Counted from the stretch's first letter, positions 1-10,257 are shown. The stretch is DNA of 50,909 bases from an uncultured Nocardioidaceae bacterium (GCA_902805855.1 CADCUJ010000014.1:1-50909); one strand, 5' to 3'. Numbers and translations: made by a program. The notes: generated by a model from the sequence alone, not told the origin.

Positions 1-278
1 GTGGCCGACCGGGGGCCGGGGTCGAACAGCGACAGCTCGCCGAACATCTGCCCCGGGCCGAGGACCGCGAGCAGGTTCTCCCGGCCGTCGCTCGAGGTGC
101 GCCCCAGCTTCACCTTGCCCTCGGTCACCACGTAGAGCTTGTCGCCCTCGTCGCCCTCGTGGAAGAGCACGTCGCCGCGTCGCAGCCTGGTCTCGACCAT
201 CGAGGTGCGCAGCGAGGAAGCCGCCTCGTCGTCGAGCGCGCTGAACAGCGGTGCCTGACGTAGGACGTCTTTCTCCAC
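1..278 (-). CDS. crp: Crp/GlxR-type cAMP-responsive regulator, N-terminal part (runs off the left edge)
   Basis: The reverse strand opens with GTG at 278, preceded by AGGAGGT (285-291), and reads for 92 codons to the window edge without a stop. The translation begins MEKDVLRQAPLFSALDD and contains the cyclic-nucleotide-binding jelly roll, with GDVLFHEGDEGDKLYVV and GQMFGELSLFDPGPRSAT, the phosphate-binding-cassette region (FGELSLF...R). The C-terminal helix-turn-helix lies outside the window. This is the actinobacterial Crp/GlxR family, a global regulator that binds TGTGA-N6-TCACA boxes. It is divergent from nth, the arrangement I recall for M. tuberculosis Rv3676/Rv3674c. A matching box lies upstream of the acetate operon at 12336-12351. 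Confidence 0.9.
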   Translation of the reverse strand, partial: MEKDVLRQAPLFSALDDEAASSLRTSMVETRLRRGDVLFHEGDEGDKLYVVTEGKVKLGRTSSDGRENLLAVLGPGQMFGELSLFDPGPRSA

Positions 279-325
279 GGGCTCACCTCCTAGACCGAGG
301 CCGAACTGCGTGCCCGGCGCCTCAG

Positions 326-338
326 GCCACAGTGTGGC
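326..338. promoter_or_regulatory. 13-bp palindrome between crp and nth
   Basis: GCCACAGTGTGGC is a perfect 6+1+6 palindrome in the 108-bp divergent crp/nth promoter region. It could be an operator or a small hairpin. No known regulator consensus is matched exactly, so this is a weak call. Confidence 0.25.
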
Positions 339-373
339 GCATCGGCGGCCCTGAGCGTCAAGCACGCCCGTCG

Positions 374-379
374 TAGGCT
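374..379 (+). promoter_or_regulatory. -10 box (TAGGCT) of leaderless nth
   Basis: TAGGCT fits the actinobacterial TANNNT -10. Exactly 7 nt separate it from the GTG start at 387, so transcription would begin at the start codon. No Shine-Dalgarno sequence is present. Confidence 0.6.
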
Positions 380-386
380 TGCTGCC

Positions 387-1079
387 GTGCCGGAAGTCTC
401 GCTGGTCCGCCGCGCCCGGAAGGTCGACCGGGTGCTGGCCGATACCTACCCGGACGCGAGCATCGAGCTCAACTTCGACGACCCGTTCCAGCTTCTGGTG
501 GTCACCGTACTCTCCGCTCAGACCACCGACCAGCGGGTGAACTCGGTCAGCCCCACCCTGTTCACGGCCTACCCGGACGCACCGGCGCTGGCGGCTGCCG
601 AGCGGGAGGATCTCGAGCGGATCATCGCACCCACCGGCTTCTTCCGGGCCAAGACCGACTCGCTGCTGAAGCTGTCGCAGGCGCTGGTGGACAGGTACGA
701 CGGCCAGGTGCCTGCCCGCCTCGACGACCTGGTCGGCCTTCCCGGGGTCGGACGCAAGACCGCCAACGTCGTGCTCGGCGACGGCTTCGGCGTGCCGGGG
801 ATCACCGTGGACACCCATCTCGGGCGACTGGCCCGACGACTCGGCTGGACCGAGGAGAGCGACCCGGTGAAGGTCGAGCGCGACGTCGGTGAGCTCTTCC
901 CCAAACGTGACTGGGTGCAGCTGAACCACCACCTGATCTGGCACGGCAGGAGGATCTGCCACGCCCGCAACCCCGCCTGCGGGGCCTGCCCGGTCGCGCG
1001 GTGGTGCCCGTCCTACGGTGAAGGACCGACCGACCCGGTGAAGGCGGCGAAGCTGGTGCGCACCGCGGGGCGCAGATGA
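387..1079 (+). CDS. nth: Endonuclease III (base-excision repair DNA glycosylase/AP lyase)
   Basis: The enzyme removes oxidised pyrimidines and cleaves the abasic site. At 230 aa it is close to the usual family length. The helix-hairpin-helix LPGVGRKTA spans residues 118-126, with the catalytic lysine at K124. The catalytic aspartate is D142 in VDTHLGR. A C-x6-C-x2-C-x5-C iron-sulphur loop lies at C191/C198/C201/C207. The GTG start at 387 is chosen because homology begins immediately and a -10 box places it at +1 of a leaderless message. The next gene overlaps by 4 bp (ATGA), so nth heads a rightward operon running to marP. Confidence 0.96.
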   Translation: MPEVSLVRRARKVDRVLADTYPDASIELNFDDPFQLLVVTVLSAQTTDQRVNSVSPTLFTAYPDAPALAAAEREDLERIIAPTGFFRAKTDSLLKLSQALVDRYDGQVPARLDDLVGLPGVGRKTANVVLGDGFGVPGITVDTHLGRLARRLGWTEESDPVKVERDVGELFPKRDWVQLNHHLIWHGRRICHARNPACGACPVARWCPSYGEGPTDPVKAAKLVRTAGRR

Positions 1080-1699
1080 CCCGCAGGGGGAGGGCAGCGG
1101 TCGTGTCCTGCGCGCTCGGGCTCGTCCTCGCCGGGTGCAGCGGGCAGTCCCGCCCCGGCGACGACTCCCAGGGTCCGTTCACGGTCGACGTCGACGTGGA
1201 CACCCCGCAGCTGCGCACCGCCAAGCGGCAGGCGGGGATCGAGGACTGCCAGCAGGGGACCGGTGCGGCGCCGGAGGGCGGCCTGCCCGACCTGGCCCTC
1301 GCCTGCCTCGGCGGCGGGCCCGAGGTGAACCTGAGCCGGCTGGAGGGCCCGCTGGTGCTGAACCTGTGGGCGTCTTGGTGCGCGCCGTGCCGAGACGAGC
1401 TGCCCTACTACCAGCAGCTGCACGAGCGGTCCGCGGACAAGGTCGCGGTGCTCGGCATCGACTACCAGGACACCCAGCCGGCCGCAGCCCTGGACGTCGC
1501 CCGTCAGGCCGGGGTGACCTACCCGCTGCTCGCCGACCCGGCCGGATCGGTCCGAGTGCCCTTCCGGGTGGCTCGCGGTCTGCCCGGCGTGGTCTTCGTC
1601 GACGGCGACGAGACGATCACCCATGTCGAGTACGTGGTGATCGACTCCTACGGGCAGCTGCGCGACCTGGCCGAGCAGCATCTCGACGTGGCTCTCTGA
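1076..1699 (+). CDS. TlpA/ResA-like thioredoxin-fold lipoprotein
   Basis: A 207-aa exported thiol-disulphide oxidoreductase. An N-terminal signal peptide ends in the lipobox LVLAGC, with the lipidated cysteine at C21. The thioredoxin fold follows, with the redox motif WCAPC (C102/C105) after LVLNLWASW and a distal cis-proline region (GLPGVVFVDGDE). It probably reduces or isomerises disulphides in extracytoplasmic proteins. It overlaps nth by 4 bp, so translation is likely coupled. The same position in M. tuberculosis holds Rv3673c, also thioredoxin-like. Its substrate is unknown; the disulphide-bearing protease two genes downstream is a possible client (inference). Confidence 0.9.
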   Translation: MTRRGRAAVVSCALGLVLAGCSGQSRPGDDSQGPFTVDVDVDTPQLRTAKRQAGIEDCQQGTGAAPEGGLPDLALACLGGGPEVNLSRLEGPLVLNLWASWCAPCRDELPYYQQLHERSADKVAVLGIDYQDTQPAAALDVARQAGVTYPLLADPAGSVRVPFRVARGLPGVVFVDGDETITHVEYVVIDSYGQLRDLAEQHLDVAL

Positions 1700-1736
1700 G
1701 GCGGAGCGCGTACCCGGAACTCGTCGTACCGCTGGG

Positions 1737-1742
1737 TAGGCT
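1737..1742 (+). promoter_or_regulatory. -10 box (TAGGCT) before the Nudix gene
   Basis: TAGGCT lies 7 nt before the GTG at 1750, the same geometry as for nth. It suggests an internal leaderless promoter within the operon. Confidence 0.55.
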
Positions 1743-1749
1743 TCGCAGC

Positions 1750-2457
1750 GTGTCCGACCGCGCCTGCATGCCCGCGTCCGAGCGGGCGAGCCGCGTCCGG
1801 CTGCCGGAGTGGCTCGAGCCGGTCCGTGGTGGCGCTGCGGCCATCACCGCCGACGAGCTGACCCGGTTCGTCCCTCCGGAGGGCCCGGCCGTCCGGCGCG
1901 GCGCGGTGCTCATGTTGTTCGGTGACGGTCCGCAGGGACCCGACGTGCTACTGACCGAGCGTGCGCACCAGATGCGCTCGCACCCCGGGCAGGTCTCGTT
2001 CCCCGGTGGCTCGATCGACGAGGCGGACGGCTCACCGGCGGCCGCTGCCCTGCGCGAGGCCGAGGAGGAGACCGGCCTGGACGTCACCGGCGTCGAGATC
2101 TTCGCGACCCTGCCCGAGCTGTGGCTGCCACCGAGCAACTTCGCGGTGACAACCGTGCTGGCCTGGTGGCGTGCCGAGAGCCCGGTCAGCGTGGTCGACC
2201 CCGCCGAGGTGCATGCCGTGCTGCGGGTGCCGGTCGAGGAGCTGCTCGACCCGCAGCACCGGATCTCCGTGCGCCACCCCTCGGGCTGGACGGGCCCGGG
2301 ATTCCTGATCGGGGACGACAAGGACCTGATCCTGTGGGGGTTCACGGCCGGGATCATCTCCCGGCTCTTCGACTTCGTGGGCTGGACCCGCCCCTGGGAC
2401 GCCGGCAGCGTGCGTGACCTGCCCGACCACATGCTCAGGGCGGGGCCACGCGGGTGA
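1750..2457 (+). CDS. Nudix hydrolase, CoA-pyrophosphatase (NudL) type
   Basis: A 235-aa Nudix protein. The upstream sequence LLTERAHQMRSHPGQVSFPGG is the hallmark of the CoA-diphosphatase subgroup, and the Nudix box follows at about residues 86-110, with REAEEETG providing the metal-binding glutamates (E103, E106, E107). Family members split CoA or acyl-CoA into 3',5'-ADP and phosphopantetheine; the exact substrate here is inferred. The GTG at 1750 is preferred because a -10 box sits 7 nt upstream; ATG 1768 is an alternative. The stop overlaps the marP GTG by 4 bp. M. tuberculosis has a Nudix gene, Rv3672c, in the same place. Confidence 0.9.
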   Translation: MSDRACMPASERASRVRLPEWLEPVRGGAAAITADELTRFVPPEGPAVRRGAVLMLFGDGPQGPDVLLTERAHQMRSHPGQVSFPGGSIDEADGSPAAAALREAEEETGLDVTGVEIFATLPELWLPPSNFAVTTVLAWWRAESPVSVVDPAEVHAVLRVPVEELLDPQHRISVRHPSGWTGPGFLIGDDKDLILWGFTAGIISRLFDFVGWTRPWDAGSVRDLPDHMLRAGPRG

Positions 2458-3626
2458 ACATCTTGGACTGGCTGCTCGTCGTGCTCGCGCTCGCCTATGC
2501 CGTCTCCGGCTACTGGCAGGGTTTCATCGCCGGGGCCTTCGCGACCGGCGGGCTGCTGCTCGGTGGGCTGCTCGGGATCTGGCTCGCCCCGCAGCTGCTC
2601 GGTGAGGCGTCTCCGTCGCTGTGGGTCTCGCTCGGCGCCCTGTTCGTGGTGCTGATCTGCGCCTCCTTCGGACAGGCGATCCTTCAGTTCGTCGGAGCGC
2701 GGATCCGGGACCAGATCACCTGGCAGCCCGCGCGGGCGCTGGATGCGGTCGGAGGCGCTGCGTTGAGTACGGCGGCCGTGCTGATCGTCACGTGGGCGCT
2801 GGGCGTTGCGGTCAGCGGCTCGAGCCTCCCGGTGGTCAGCGACCAGGTGCGTTCCTCCGCCGTGCTGTCGCGGGTCGATGCGGCGATGCCCGGCGAGGCC
2901 GACGAGGTGCTCCAGACGTTCAACGACGTGGTCGGCTCGAGCTTCTTCCCGCAGTACCTCGAGCCGTTCGCCCCGGAGCGGATCGTCGAGGTCGGACCGC
3001 CGCCCGGCCGCGTCGGACGGGACCCGCAGGTGCGGGCTGCAGGTGCCAGCGTGCTGAAGATCCGCGGAGAGAACGACTGCGGCCGCGGCGTGGAGGGCAC
3101 CGGGTTCCTCTACCAGCCGGACCGGGTGATGACCAACGCACATGTCGTGGCCGGCGTCGACGAGCCGACAGTCCTGGTCGGTGAGAGCGAAGTGCCCGCC
3201 GAGGTCGTCTACTACAACTCCGACCTCGACGTCGCGGTGCTCGCGGTGGACGGGGTGGGCCGTCCCACGCTGCGCTTCGACAAGTCCAGCGAACCGCGGC
3301 AGGCCGGCGCCGTCCTCGGCTACCCGAACGACGGTCCTTTCAACGTGCAGAGTGCTCGGGTGCGGGGTGAGCAGCGCCTACGCAGCCCAGACATCTACGG
3401 GGACGGCACGGTCGTGCGCGAAGTGCTCTCGCTGCGTGCGCTGGTGCGTCCGGGCAACTCGGGCGGCCCGCTGGTCTCGGAGAGGGGCGAGGTGCTGGGG
3501 GTGATCTTCGCGGCCTCGGTCAGCGACCAGAACACCGGCTACGCGCTGACTGCAGACCAGGTCGGGCCGGCAGCCGCTCAGGGCACCGCCAGCGACGAGC
3601 CGGTCAGCACCGGCGCCTGCGCCTAG
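2454..3626 (+). CDS. marP: MarP-like membrane-anchored periplasmic serine protease
   Basis: 390 aa. About four N-terminal membrane segments form a CvpA-like domain (residues 1-120, starting LDWLLVVLALAYAVSG). A trypsin-fold protease domain follows, with the triad H230 (TNAHVV), D259 (DVAVLAV) and S336 (GNSGGP). These positions nearly match the H235/D264/S343 I recall for M. tuberculosis MarP (Rv3671c), a protease needed for acid resistance. C209 and the penultimate residue C389 are the only obvious candidates for the activating disulphide known in MarP. Translation is coupled to the Nudix gene through GTGA. Its 3' end overlaps the convergent hydrolase gene by 4 bp. Confidence 0.93.
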   Translation: MNILDWLLVVLALAYAVSGYWQGFIAGAFATGGLLLGGLLGIWLAPQLLGEASPSLWVSLGALFVVLICASFGQAILQFVGARIRDQITWQPARALDAVGGAALSTAAVLIVTWALGVAVSGSSLPVVSDQVRSSAVLSRVDAAMPGEADEVLQTFNDVVGSSFFPQYLEPFAPERIVEVGPPPGRVGRDPQVRAAGASVLKIRGENDCGRGVEGTGFLYQPDRVMTNAHVVAGVDEPTVLVGESEVPAEVVYYNSDLDVAVLAVDGVGRPTLRFDKSSEPRQAGAVLGYPNDGPFNVQSARVRGEQRLRSPDIYGDGTVVREVLSLRALVRPGNSGGPLVSERGEVLGVIFAASVSDQNTGYALTADQVGPAAAQGTASDEPVSTGACA

Positions 3627-4579
3627 ACCGGCGGGTGCCGCGCGGGAGCGACCTCGGCCAGCCACGCCAGCAGGCGTCGGTTGACCGCCTCCGGCTGCTC
3701 CTCCGGTGGGAAGTGGCCGGCGTTCTCGACCCGTTCCTGGCGGTAGGGCCCGCTCACGTGGGCCGCGGACCGAGCGATGCTGGCCGCGGGGAGGACCGGG
3801 TCGTGGGCGCCGTGCAGCATGAGAATGGGTTGCCGCGTCGGCTCGGCGACCACCTTGTTGAAGCTGCGCCCGTCGGCCCGCAGACGGGAGCGAGCCAGCC
3901 AGCGGTGGTACTCCAACGCGCAGTGCGGAGCCGGCCACAGGCTCATCGCCTGCTGGTACGTCGACACGGCCTCCTCGTCGGGAAAGGACGAGGCCGGACT
4001 GCTCCAGGACTGCAGGTGCTCGCGGAGGAAGTCGCTGGAGGGGTCGGACAGCTGACGTTCCGGGAGCATGGGGACCTGCATCGCGAGTATGTGGCGAAGC
4101 GCGACGAGGCGTCTTCCTGCTCGCAGCGCCCCGAGCATGGCGCGAGGGTGTGGCGCAGACACCGAGCAGAGCGCGCTGACCTCGCGTGGGTGCAGGCAGG
4201 CGGCCGCCCAGCCGACGTACCCGCCCCATCCGCTTCCGACGATCACCGCACCGCGGGCGCCGAGCGCCTTGACCACTCCGGCGACGTCTTGCGCGAGTGT
4301 GACGGGGTCGTAGCCGCGAGGCGGCTTGTCCGAGCCGCCGTACCCACGCAGGTCCATCGCCGCGGCCCGGTGGCCCGCCTCGGCGAGAGCCGGAAGCTGT
4401 GCGCGCCAGCTCCACCAGAACTCGGGGAAGCCGTGCAGGAGAAGCACCAGGGGGGCGTCTGGGCCCTGGTCGGGGAGCGTCTCCACGACGTGGAAGCGGG
4501 CACCGTTGGCGGCTACGTGGCGGTGCCGCCAGGGTCCCGGAATCGTGATCGGTGAGCGAGCCTCGTCGGTCCTCGCCAC
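3623..4579 (-). CDS. EphE-like alpha/beta-hydrolase lacking the canonical nucleophile
   Basis: 318 aa with the epoxide-hydrolase-type fold: oxyanion motif HGFPEFWWSW (residues 49-58), DLRGYGGSDKPPRGYD, an acid turn HGAHDPVLP and the catalytic-type H289 (NAGHFPPEE). The nucleophile elbow, normally G-x-D-W-G-G, reads G-S-G-W-G-G, so the aspartate position is G117 (codon GGA at 4229-4231). The protein may therefore not be a hydrolase in the usual sense. The start is GTG 4579, 7 nt after the stop of the upstream membrane-protein gene. Its place beside marP matches ephE (Rv3670) of M. tuberculosis. The substrate is unknown. Confidence 0.85.
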   Translation of the reverse strand: MARTDEARSPITIPGPWRHRHVAANGARFHVVETLPDQGPDAPLVLLLHGFPEFWWSWRAQLPALAEAGHRAAAMDLRGYGGSDKPPRGYDPVTLAQDVAGVVKALGARGAVIVGSGWGGYVGWAAACLHPREVSALCSVSAPHPRAMLGALRAGRRLVALRHILAMQVPMLPERQLSDPSSDFLREHLQSWSSPASSFPDEEAVSTYQQAMSLWPAPHCALEYHRWLARSRLRADGRSFNKVVAEPTRQPILMLHGAHDPVLPAASIARSAAHVSGPYRQERVENAGHFPPEEQPEAVNRRLLAWLAEVAPARHPPV

Positions 4580-4586
4580 GCGAGTG

Positions 4587-5027
4587 CTATCCCCGCTTGA
4601 GGATCTGCTTGGTCTCCTGTGCCTGGTGGATGGCCCGCTCGGGGGCGCGCACCTGCTTGACCTTCCGCACTGCGATCAGGCCCATGACCGCGGCCACCGC
4701 GAGGTAGACCACGAAGACGATCAGGTAGCAGAACGCGAGGTCGAGCCCGGTCAGGTGGATCAGGTAGGCGAAGGCGACCGAGAGCATGATGATCGCGAGG
4801 AGACCGAAGAGGGCGGCGCCGGCGAAGAGCCCGGCGCCCAGTCCGCCGGCCTTGACGCTGACCTTGAGCTCGGACTTGGCCAGCGCGATCTCGTGCTGGA
4901 TCAGGCTGGAGACGTCCCGGCTGGCATCCGCGACGAGACGACCGATCGTCGGCTCCTGGTCGGTGGCCGGATCGAGGCTCGTCGAGCGGGTGTTCACCTT
5001 CTCGGTCGCGCGATGAACCGTTGCCAT
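4587..5027 (-). CDS. Actinobacterial holin-X (phage holin superfamily III-like) membrane protein
   Basis: 146 aa. A soluble N-terminus precedes a conserved amphipathic helix (DVSSLIQHEIALAKSELK), two closely spaced membrane segments (about residues 65-120) and a charged C-terminus. This is the PF07332-type family, widespread in actinobacterial chromosomes and not evidence of a prophage. ATG 5027 is preceded by GAGGAG (complement of 5035-5040). It lies 7 bp upstream of the hydrolase gene and probably shares its transcript, as Rv3669/Rv3670 do in M. tuberculosis. The function is unknown. Confidence 0.85.
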   Translation of the reverse strand: MATVHRATEKVNTRSTSLDPATDQEPTIGRLVADASRDVSSLIQHEIALAKSELKVSVKAGGLGAGLFAGAALFGLLAIIMLSVAFAYLIHLTGLDLAFCYLIVFVVYLAVAAVMGLIAVRKVKQVRAPERAIHQAQETKQILKRG

Positions 5028-5158
5028 CGATGCTCTCCTCGGGCTCTGGTTGCTGGTCTCGTTCCGTCATGTCGTCGTCGGGCATGCCGGAGGTTCGGAC
5101 GGTGCCCCTGAGCCTAGAGCACTAAACCCAAGCCGCGACGGTGTGGTGTGGCGGCGGA

Positions 5159-6352
5159 TCAGGCCTCGGCCTTGAGCCTTCGGCTGCGCCGGCCGAGGAT
5201 CAACGCTCCGAGCGTCGCCGCGGCAAGCGATCCGGCGAGCACCGCGGTCTTCGCCGACTCGAGTCGGGCGCCGTCGAAGGACAGGTCGGCAACCAGCAGG
5301 GCGACGGTGAAACCCACGCCGGCGAGCACGGCGACACCGATGATGTCACGCCAGGTGAGGTCCTCGTTCAGCTCCGCCCGGGTGAACCTGGTGACCAGCC
5401 AGGCACCACCCATCACCCCCAGCGGCTTGCCGACCACGAGGCCGAGAACCACGCCGAGCACGATCGGGTCGTCGAGGAAGGTCCCCAGCCCGCCCACCGT
5501 GACTCCAGCGGCAAGCAGCGCGAAGAAGGGAACCGCCACCCCCGCGGACAGCGGCACCAGGCGGTGCTCGAGGCGCTCGGCCGGGGACCTGTCCTCGGAC
5601 GCGTCGGGCAGCACTCTGGTCAGCAGCCCGAGCGCGACGCCTGCGATGGTGGCGTGCACGCCGCTCTCGTGCATGAACCACCACGCGACCACCGCGACGG
5701 GGACGTAGATCACCGACGTGCGCACGCGCAGCCGTTGGAGGGCCCCGTAGAGAACCACGAAACCGATGGACACGAGGAGCGCGGCCGGGTCGAGCCCCGA
5801 GGTGTAGAACACCGCGATGATGATGATGATGATCAAGTCGTCGACTACGGCGAGGGTGAGCAAGAAGGCGCGCAGCTGGTCGGGGACGAACGACCCGGCG
5901 ACAGCGAGGACGGCAAGGGCGAAGGCGATGTCGGTGGCCGCCGGGATGGCCCAGCCGTTGGCGTACCCGCTGTCGAGGTTGACGATGGCGTAGACCAGCG
6001 CTGGCACCGCGACGCCGCCGATCGCCGCGACGACAGGCACCACCGCGTCCCGCGGACGGCGCAGCGAGCCGACGACGAGCTCACGCTTCAGCTCGAGTCC
6101 GGCGACGAAGAAGAAGAGGGTCAGGGCCCCTTCGGAGCCCCAGTGCGCCAGGTCGAGAGGGCCGAGCCGCAGCTCACGGACAGCCTGGTAGCTGTCGGCG
6201 ACCGGCGAGTTCGCCCAGACGACTGCGATCGTCGCGGCGACGAGCACGATCGCTCCTCCGGTGGTCTCCCGACGGAGGAACTCGGCGACGAAGGACCGCT
6301 CGGCCTCCCCTGGCTCGAACAGGAAGCGAGGCCGGCGGGGGGTGGCGAACAT
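5159..6352 (-). CDS. nhaA: NhaA-family Na+/H+ antiporter
   Basis: 397 aa with about twelve membrane helices. NhaA signatures are clear: ATDIAFALAVLAVAGS and TLAVVDDLIIIIIIAVFYT, carrying the paired ion-binding aspartates (VDD) equivalent to D163/D164 of E. coli NhaA, plus SAGVAVPFFALLAAGV. It exchanges cytoplasmic Na+ for external H+ and so helps with salt and alkaline stress. ATG 6352 starts directly at the conserved N-terminus. The gene follows a second antiporter-like permease 109 bp upstream in the same orientation. Confidence 0.95.
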   Translation of the reverse strand: MFATPRRPRFLFEPGEAERSFVAEFLRRETTGGAIVLVAATIAVVWANSPVADSYQAVRELRLGPLDLAHWGSEGALTLFFFVAGLELKRELVVGSLRRPRDAVVPVVAAIGGVAVPALVYAIVNLDSGYANGWAIPAATDIAFALAVLAVAGSFVPDQLRAFLLTLAVVDDLIIIIIIAVFYTSGLDPAALLVSIGFVVLYGALQRLRVRTSVIYVPVAVVAWWFMHESGVHATIAGVALGLLTRVLPDASEDRSPAERLEHRLVPLSAGVAVPFFALLAAGVTVGGLGTFLDDPIVLGVVLGLVVGKPLGVMGGAWLVTRFTRAELNEDLTWRDIIGVAVLAGVGFTVALLVADLSFDGARLESAKTAVLAGSLAAATLGALILGRRSRRLKAEA

Positions 6353-6461
6353 CAGGCGTGCCTCTCGGATTCGGCGTCACGGACATGACTGCCGACCCGA
6401 CTTCCCGGCGCACCGATCGTTCCCCCATCAGGCTAGCCGATGCAGGCGGGCCCGCACGGGG

Positions 6462-7754
6462 CTAGAGGTAGCGCAGGAAGAGATACGGGACACACGCCAC
6501 CACGGTGACCGTGGCGACCACGATCCCGTACTTGGTGAACTCCCAGAAGGAGATCGGGTAGCCGTTGCGCCGCGCGATGCCGAGCATCACGACGTTGGCG
6601 CTCGCCCCCACGGCCGTGGCGTTACCACCCAGGTCCGCGCCGAGCGCGAGCGCCCACCACAGGTACTCCTGACCCGCCAGCGGACCGGACTCCACGAGGG
6701 AGAGCACCGCCGGGCTCATCGTCGCCACGAACGGGATGTTGTCGACCAGGGCGGAGAGCACGGCGGACCCGAAGAGCAGCAGGAGGATCGCATTCCCAGC
6801 GTCACCTCCCGCCGCATCGGAGAGTGCGTCGGCCAGCTGGTCGATGGCGCCCACCTCGACGAGCGCTCCGACGAGGATGAAGAGCCCTGCGAAGAACAGC
6901 AGCGTCTCCCACTCCACGTCGGCCAGGTACTCGTCGCTGTGCAGTCTGCTCACCAGCACGAGGACGCCGGCGCCGAGCAGGGCCACGATCGAGGGCTCGA
7001 AGTGCAGGACAGAGTGCAGCGAGAAGCCGACCAGGACCAGTGCGAGCACGACCAGACTTCGGATGAGCAGACCGCCGTCCTGGATCGCCTCCCGCTCGGT
7101 CAGGTTCATCACGTCCTGCACCCGCTCCGGGTCCGCGACGAAGTCGCGGCGGAACAGCCACCGGCACAGAGCGAGGAACACCACCATGTTCAGCACGATG
7201 ATCGGGCCCATGTTGACCAGGAAGTCGACGAAGGTGAGCCCCGACCGGCTGGCGATGATGATGTTGGGCGGGTCCCCGATCAGCGTCGCGGCGCCTCCGA
7301 TGTTGGAGGCCAGCACTTCCGCGATCAGGAAGGGGACCGGTCGCACGCCGATCCGCTCGCAGAGCAAGATGGTGACCGGGGCGACCAGGAGCACGGTGGT
7401 CACGTTGTCCAGGGCGGCAGAGGCGACCGCGGTCATCGTGCACAGCAGCACCATCACTCGGAACGGCTTGCCGGCGGCTCGTTTGGCGGCCCAGATGGCG
7501 ACGTACTCGAAGATGCCGGTCTGCCTCAGCACGCCGACGATCACCATCATCCCGAACAGCAGGAAGATGACGTTCCAGTCGATCCCGGTCTCTTCGGAGT
7601 AGAAGATCTCCTCGGCCCCCACGGCGCCGACAGCGATCACCACACCGGCCCCGCCGAGGGCGGCGCCCACCCTGGGGACGCGCTCGGTGGCGATCAGGAG
7701 GTAGACGACCGCGAAGACGCCCACGGCGATTGCGTAGGTCAAGCCGCTCCGCAC
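6462..7754 (-). CDS. ArsB/NhaD-type permease (ion-transporter superfamily)
   Basis: 430 aa, 10-12 membrane helices in two repeats. Diagnostic motifs are ALDNVTTVLLVAPVTILL, SNIGGAATLIGDPPNIII and LVDNIPFVATM, typical of ArsB, NhaD and related permeases. Whether it moves Na+/H+, arsenite or an organic anion cannot be read from sequence. No arsR or arsC gene is nearby, while nhaA follows, so Na+/H+ exchange is somewhat favoured (inference). GTG 7754 overlaps the CBS-protein gene by 16 bp, implying a two-gene unit with the CBS protein as possible regulator. Confidence 0.85.
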   Translation of the reverse strand: MRSGLTYAIAVGVFAVVYLLIATERVPRVGAALGGAGVVIAVGAVGAEEIFYSEETGIDWNVIFLLFGMMVIVGVLRQTGIFEYVAIWAAKRAAGKPFRVMVLLCTMTAVASAALDNVTTVLLVAPVTILLCERIGVRPVPFLIAEVLASNIGGAATLIGDPPNIIIASRSGLTFVDFLVNMGPIIVLNMVVFLALCRWLFRRDFVADPERVQDVMNLTEREAIQDGGLLIRSLVVLALVLVGFSLHSVLHFEPSIVALLGAGVLVLVSRLHSDEYLADVEWETLLFFAGLFILVGALVEVGAIDQLADALSDAAGGDAGNAILLLLFGSAVLSALVDNIPFVATMSPAVLSLVESGPLAGQEYLWWALALGADLGGNATAVGASANVVMLGIARRNGYPISFWEFTKYGIVVATVTVVACVPYLFLRYL

Positions 7755-8185
7755 CCGAACTCGAGCAGCCGCGCCGCCGTCACCACGCCCGTGATGCGCC
7801 CGTCTTCGAGGACGGCCACCAGGGGGCTGCGCATCCGCGCCATCGCCGCGGCCAGCTCGATCACCGTGTCGTCGCCGTTGAGCACCGGCAACTGGTGGGG
7901 CTTGTCCGGCAGCAGGTCTCGGACCTTGTTGCCGGCCAGCCGGCGCACGATCTCGTCCGCCGCCCGCTCGCTGAGCACCCGCGCCAACGACGGGTCCTCA
8001 CGGACGTACTCCGGGATCACGAACCGCACCACCTGCGAGGCCGGAAGGATGGCGTAGGGCGATCCGTCCTGGTCGGTGACCACCAGACCAGGCAGCCGGT
8101 CCGCGGCGAGGATCCGGGCCGCCTCGAGGGCATCGGTGTCCAGGTCGACCAGAGCGTAGGGCTCGGCCAGCTCACGGGCCAGCAT
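7739..8185 (-). CDS. CBS-domain protein
   Basis: 148 aa consisting of a CBS pair: one repeat at about residues 1-50 (LVVTDQDGSPYAILPASQV) and one at about 95-145 (LPVLNGDDTVIELAAAMARM, LVAVLEDGRITGVVTAARLL). CBS pairs usually sense adenine nucleotides. The 16-bp overlap with the downstream permease gene suggests it modulates that transporter. ATG 8185 lies 6 nt after a TAGGGT -10 box, so the message is probably leaderless. Confidence 0.85.
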   Translation of the reverse strand: MLARELAEPYALVDLDTDALEAARILAADRLPGLVVTDQDGSPYAILPASQVVRFVIPEYVREDPSLARVLSERAADEIVRRLAGNKVRDLLPDKPHQLPVLNGDDTVIELAAAMARMRSPLVAVLEDGRITGVVTAARLLEFGCGAA

Positions 8186-8191
8186 GACCCG

Positions 8192-8197
8192 ACCCTA
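8192..8197 (-). promoter_or_regulatory. -10 box (TAGGGT) of the leaderless CBS-protein gene
   Basis: On the reverse strand TAGGGT is separated from ATG 8185 by 6 nt, and no ribosome binding site is visible. Confidence 0.5.
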
Positions 8198-8286
8198 TCC
8201 AAGGCGGGCCTAGCCGAAGCGAGGCGACCTGCCCGGGCCGGCTGGGACCGACCGGAGACCGGCCGCCTCCTCGCTGAGGAGCGGGG

Positions 8287-10257
<1,971 letters not shown>

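Noticed and set aside
4587-5027. Holin-X protein as a sign of a prophage
   Set aside because: It is a chromosomal family found in the marP/ephE neighbourhood of actinobacteria, and no other phage gene is near.
8266-8281. Terminator hairpin CTCCTC-GCT-GAGGAG downstream of acs
   Set aside because: Only a 6-bp stem with no T-tract; too weak to call in this base composition.
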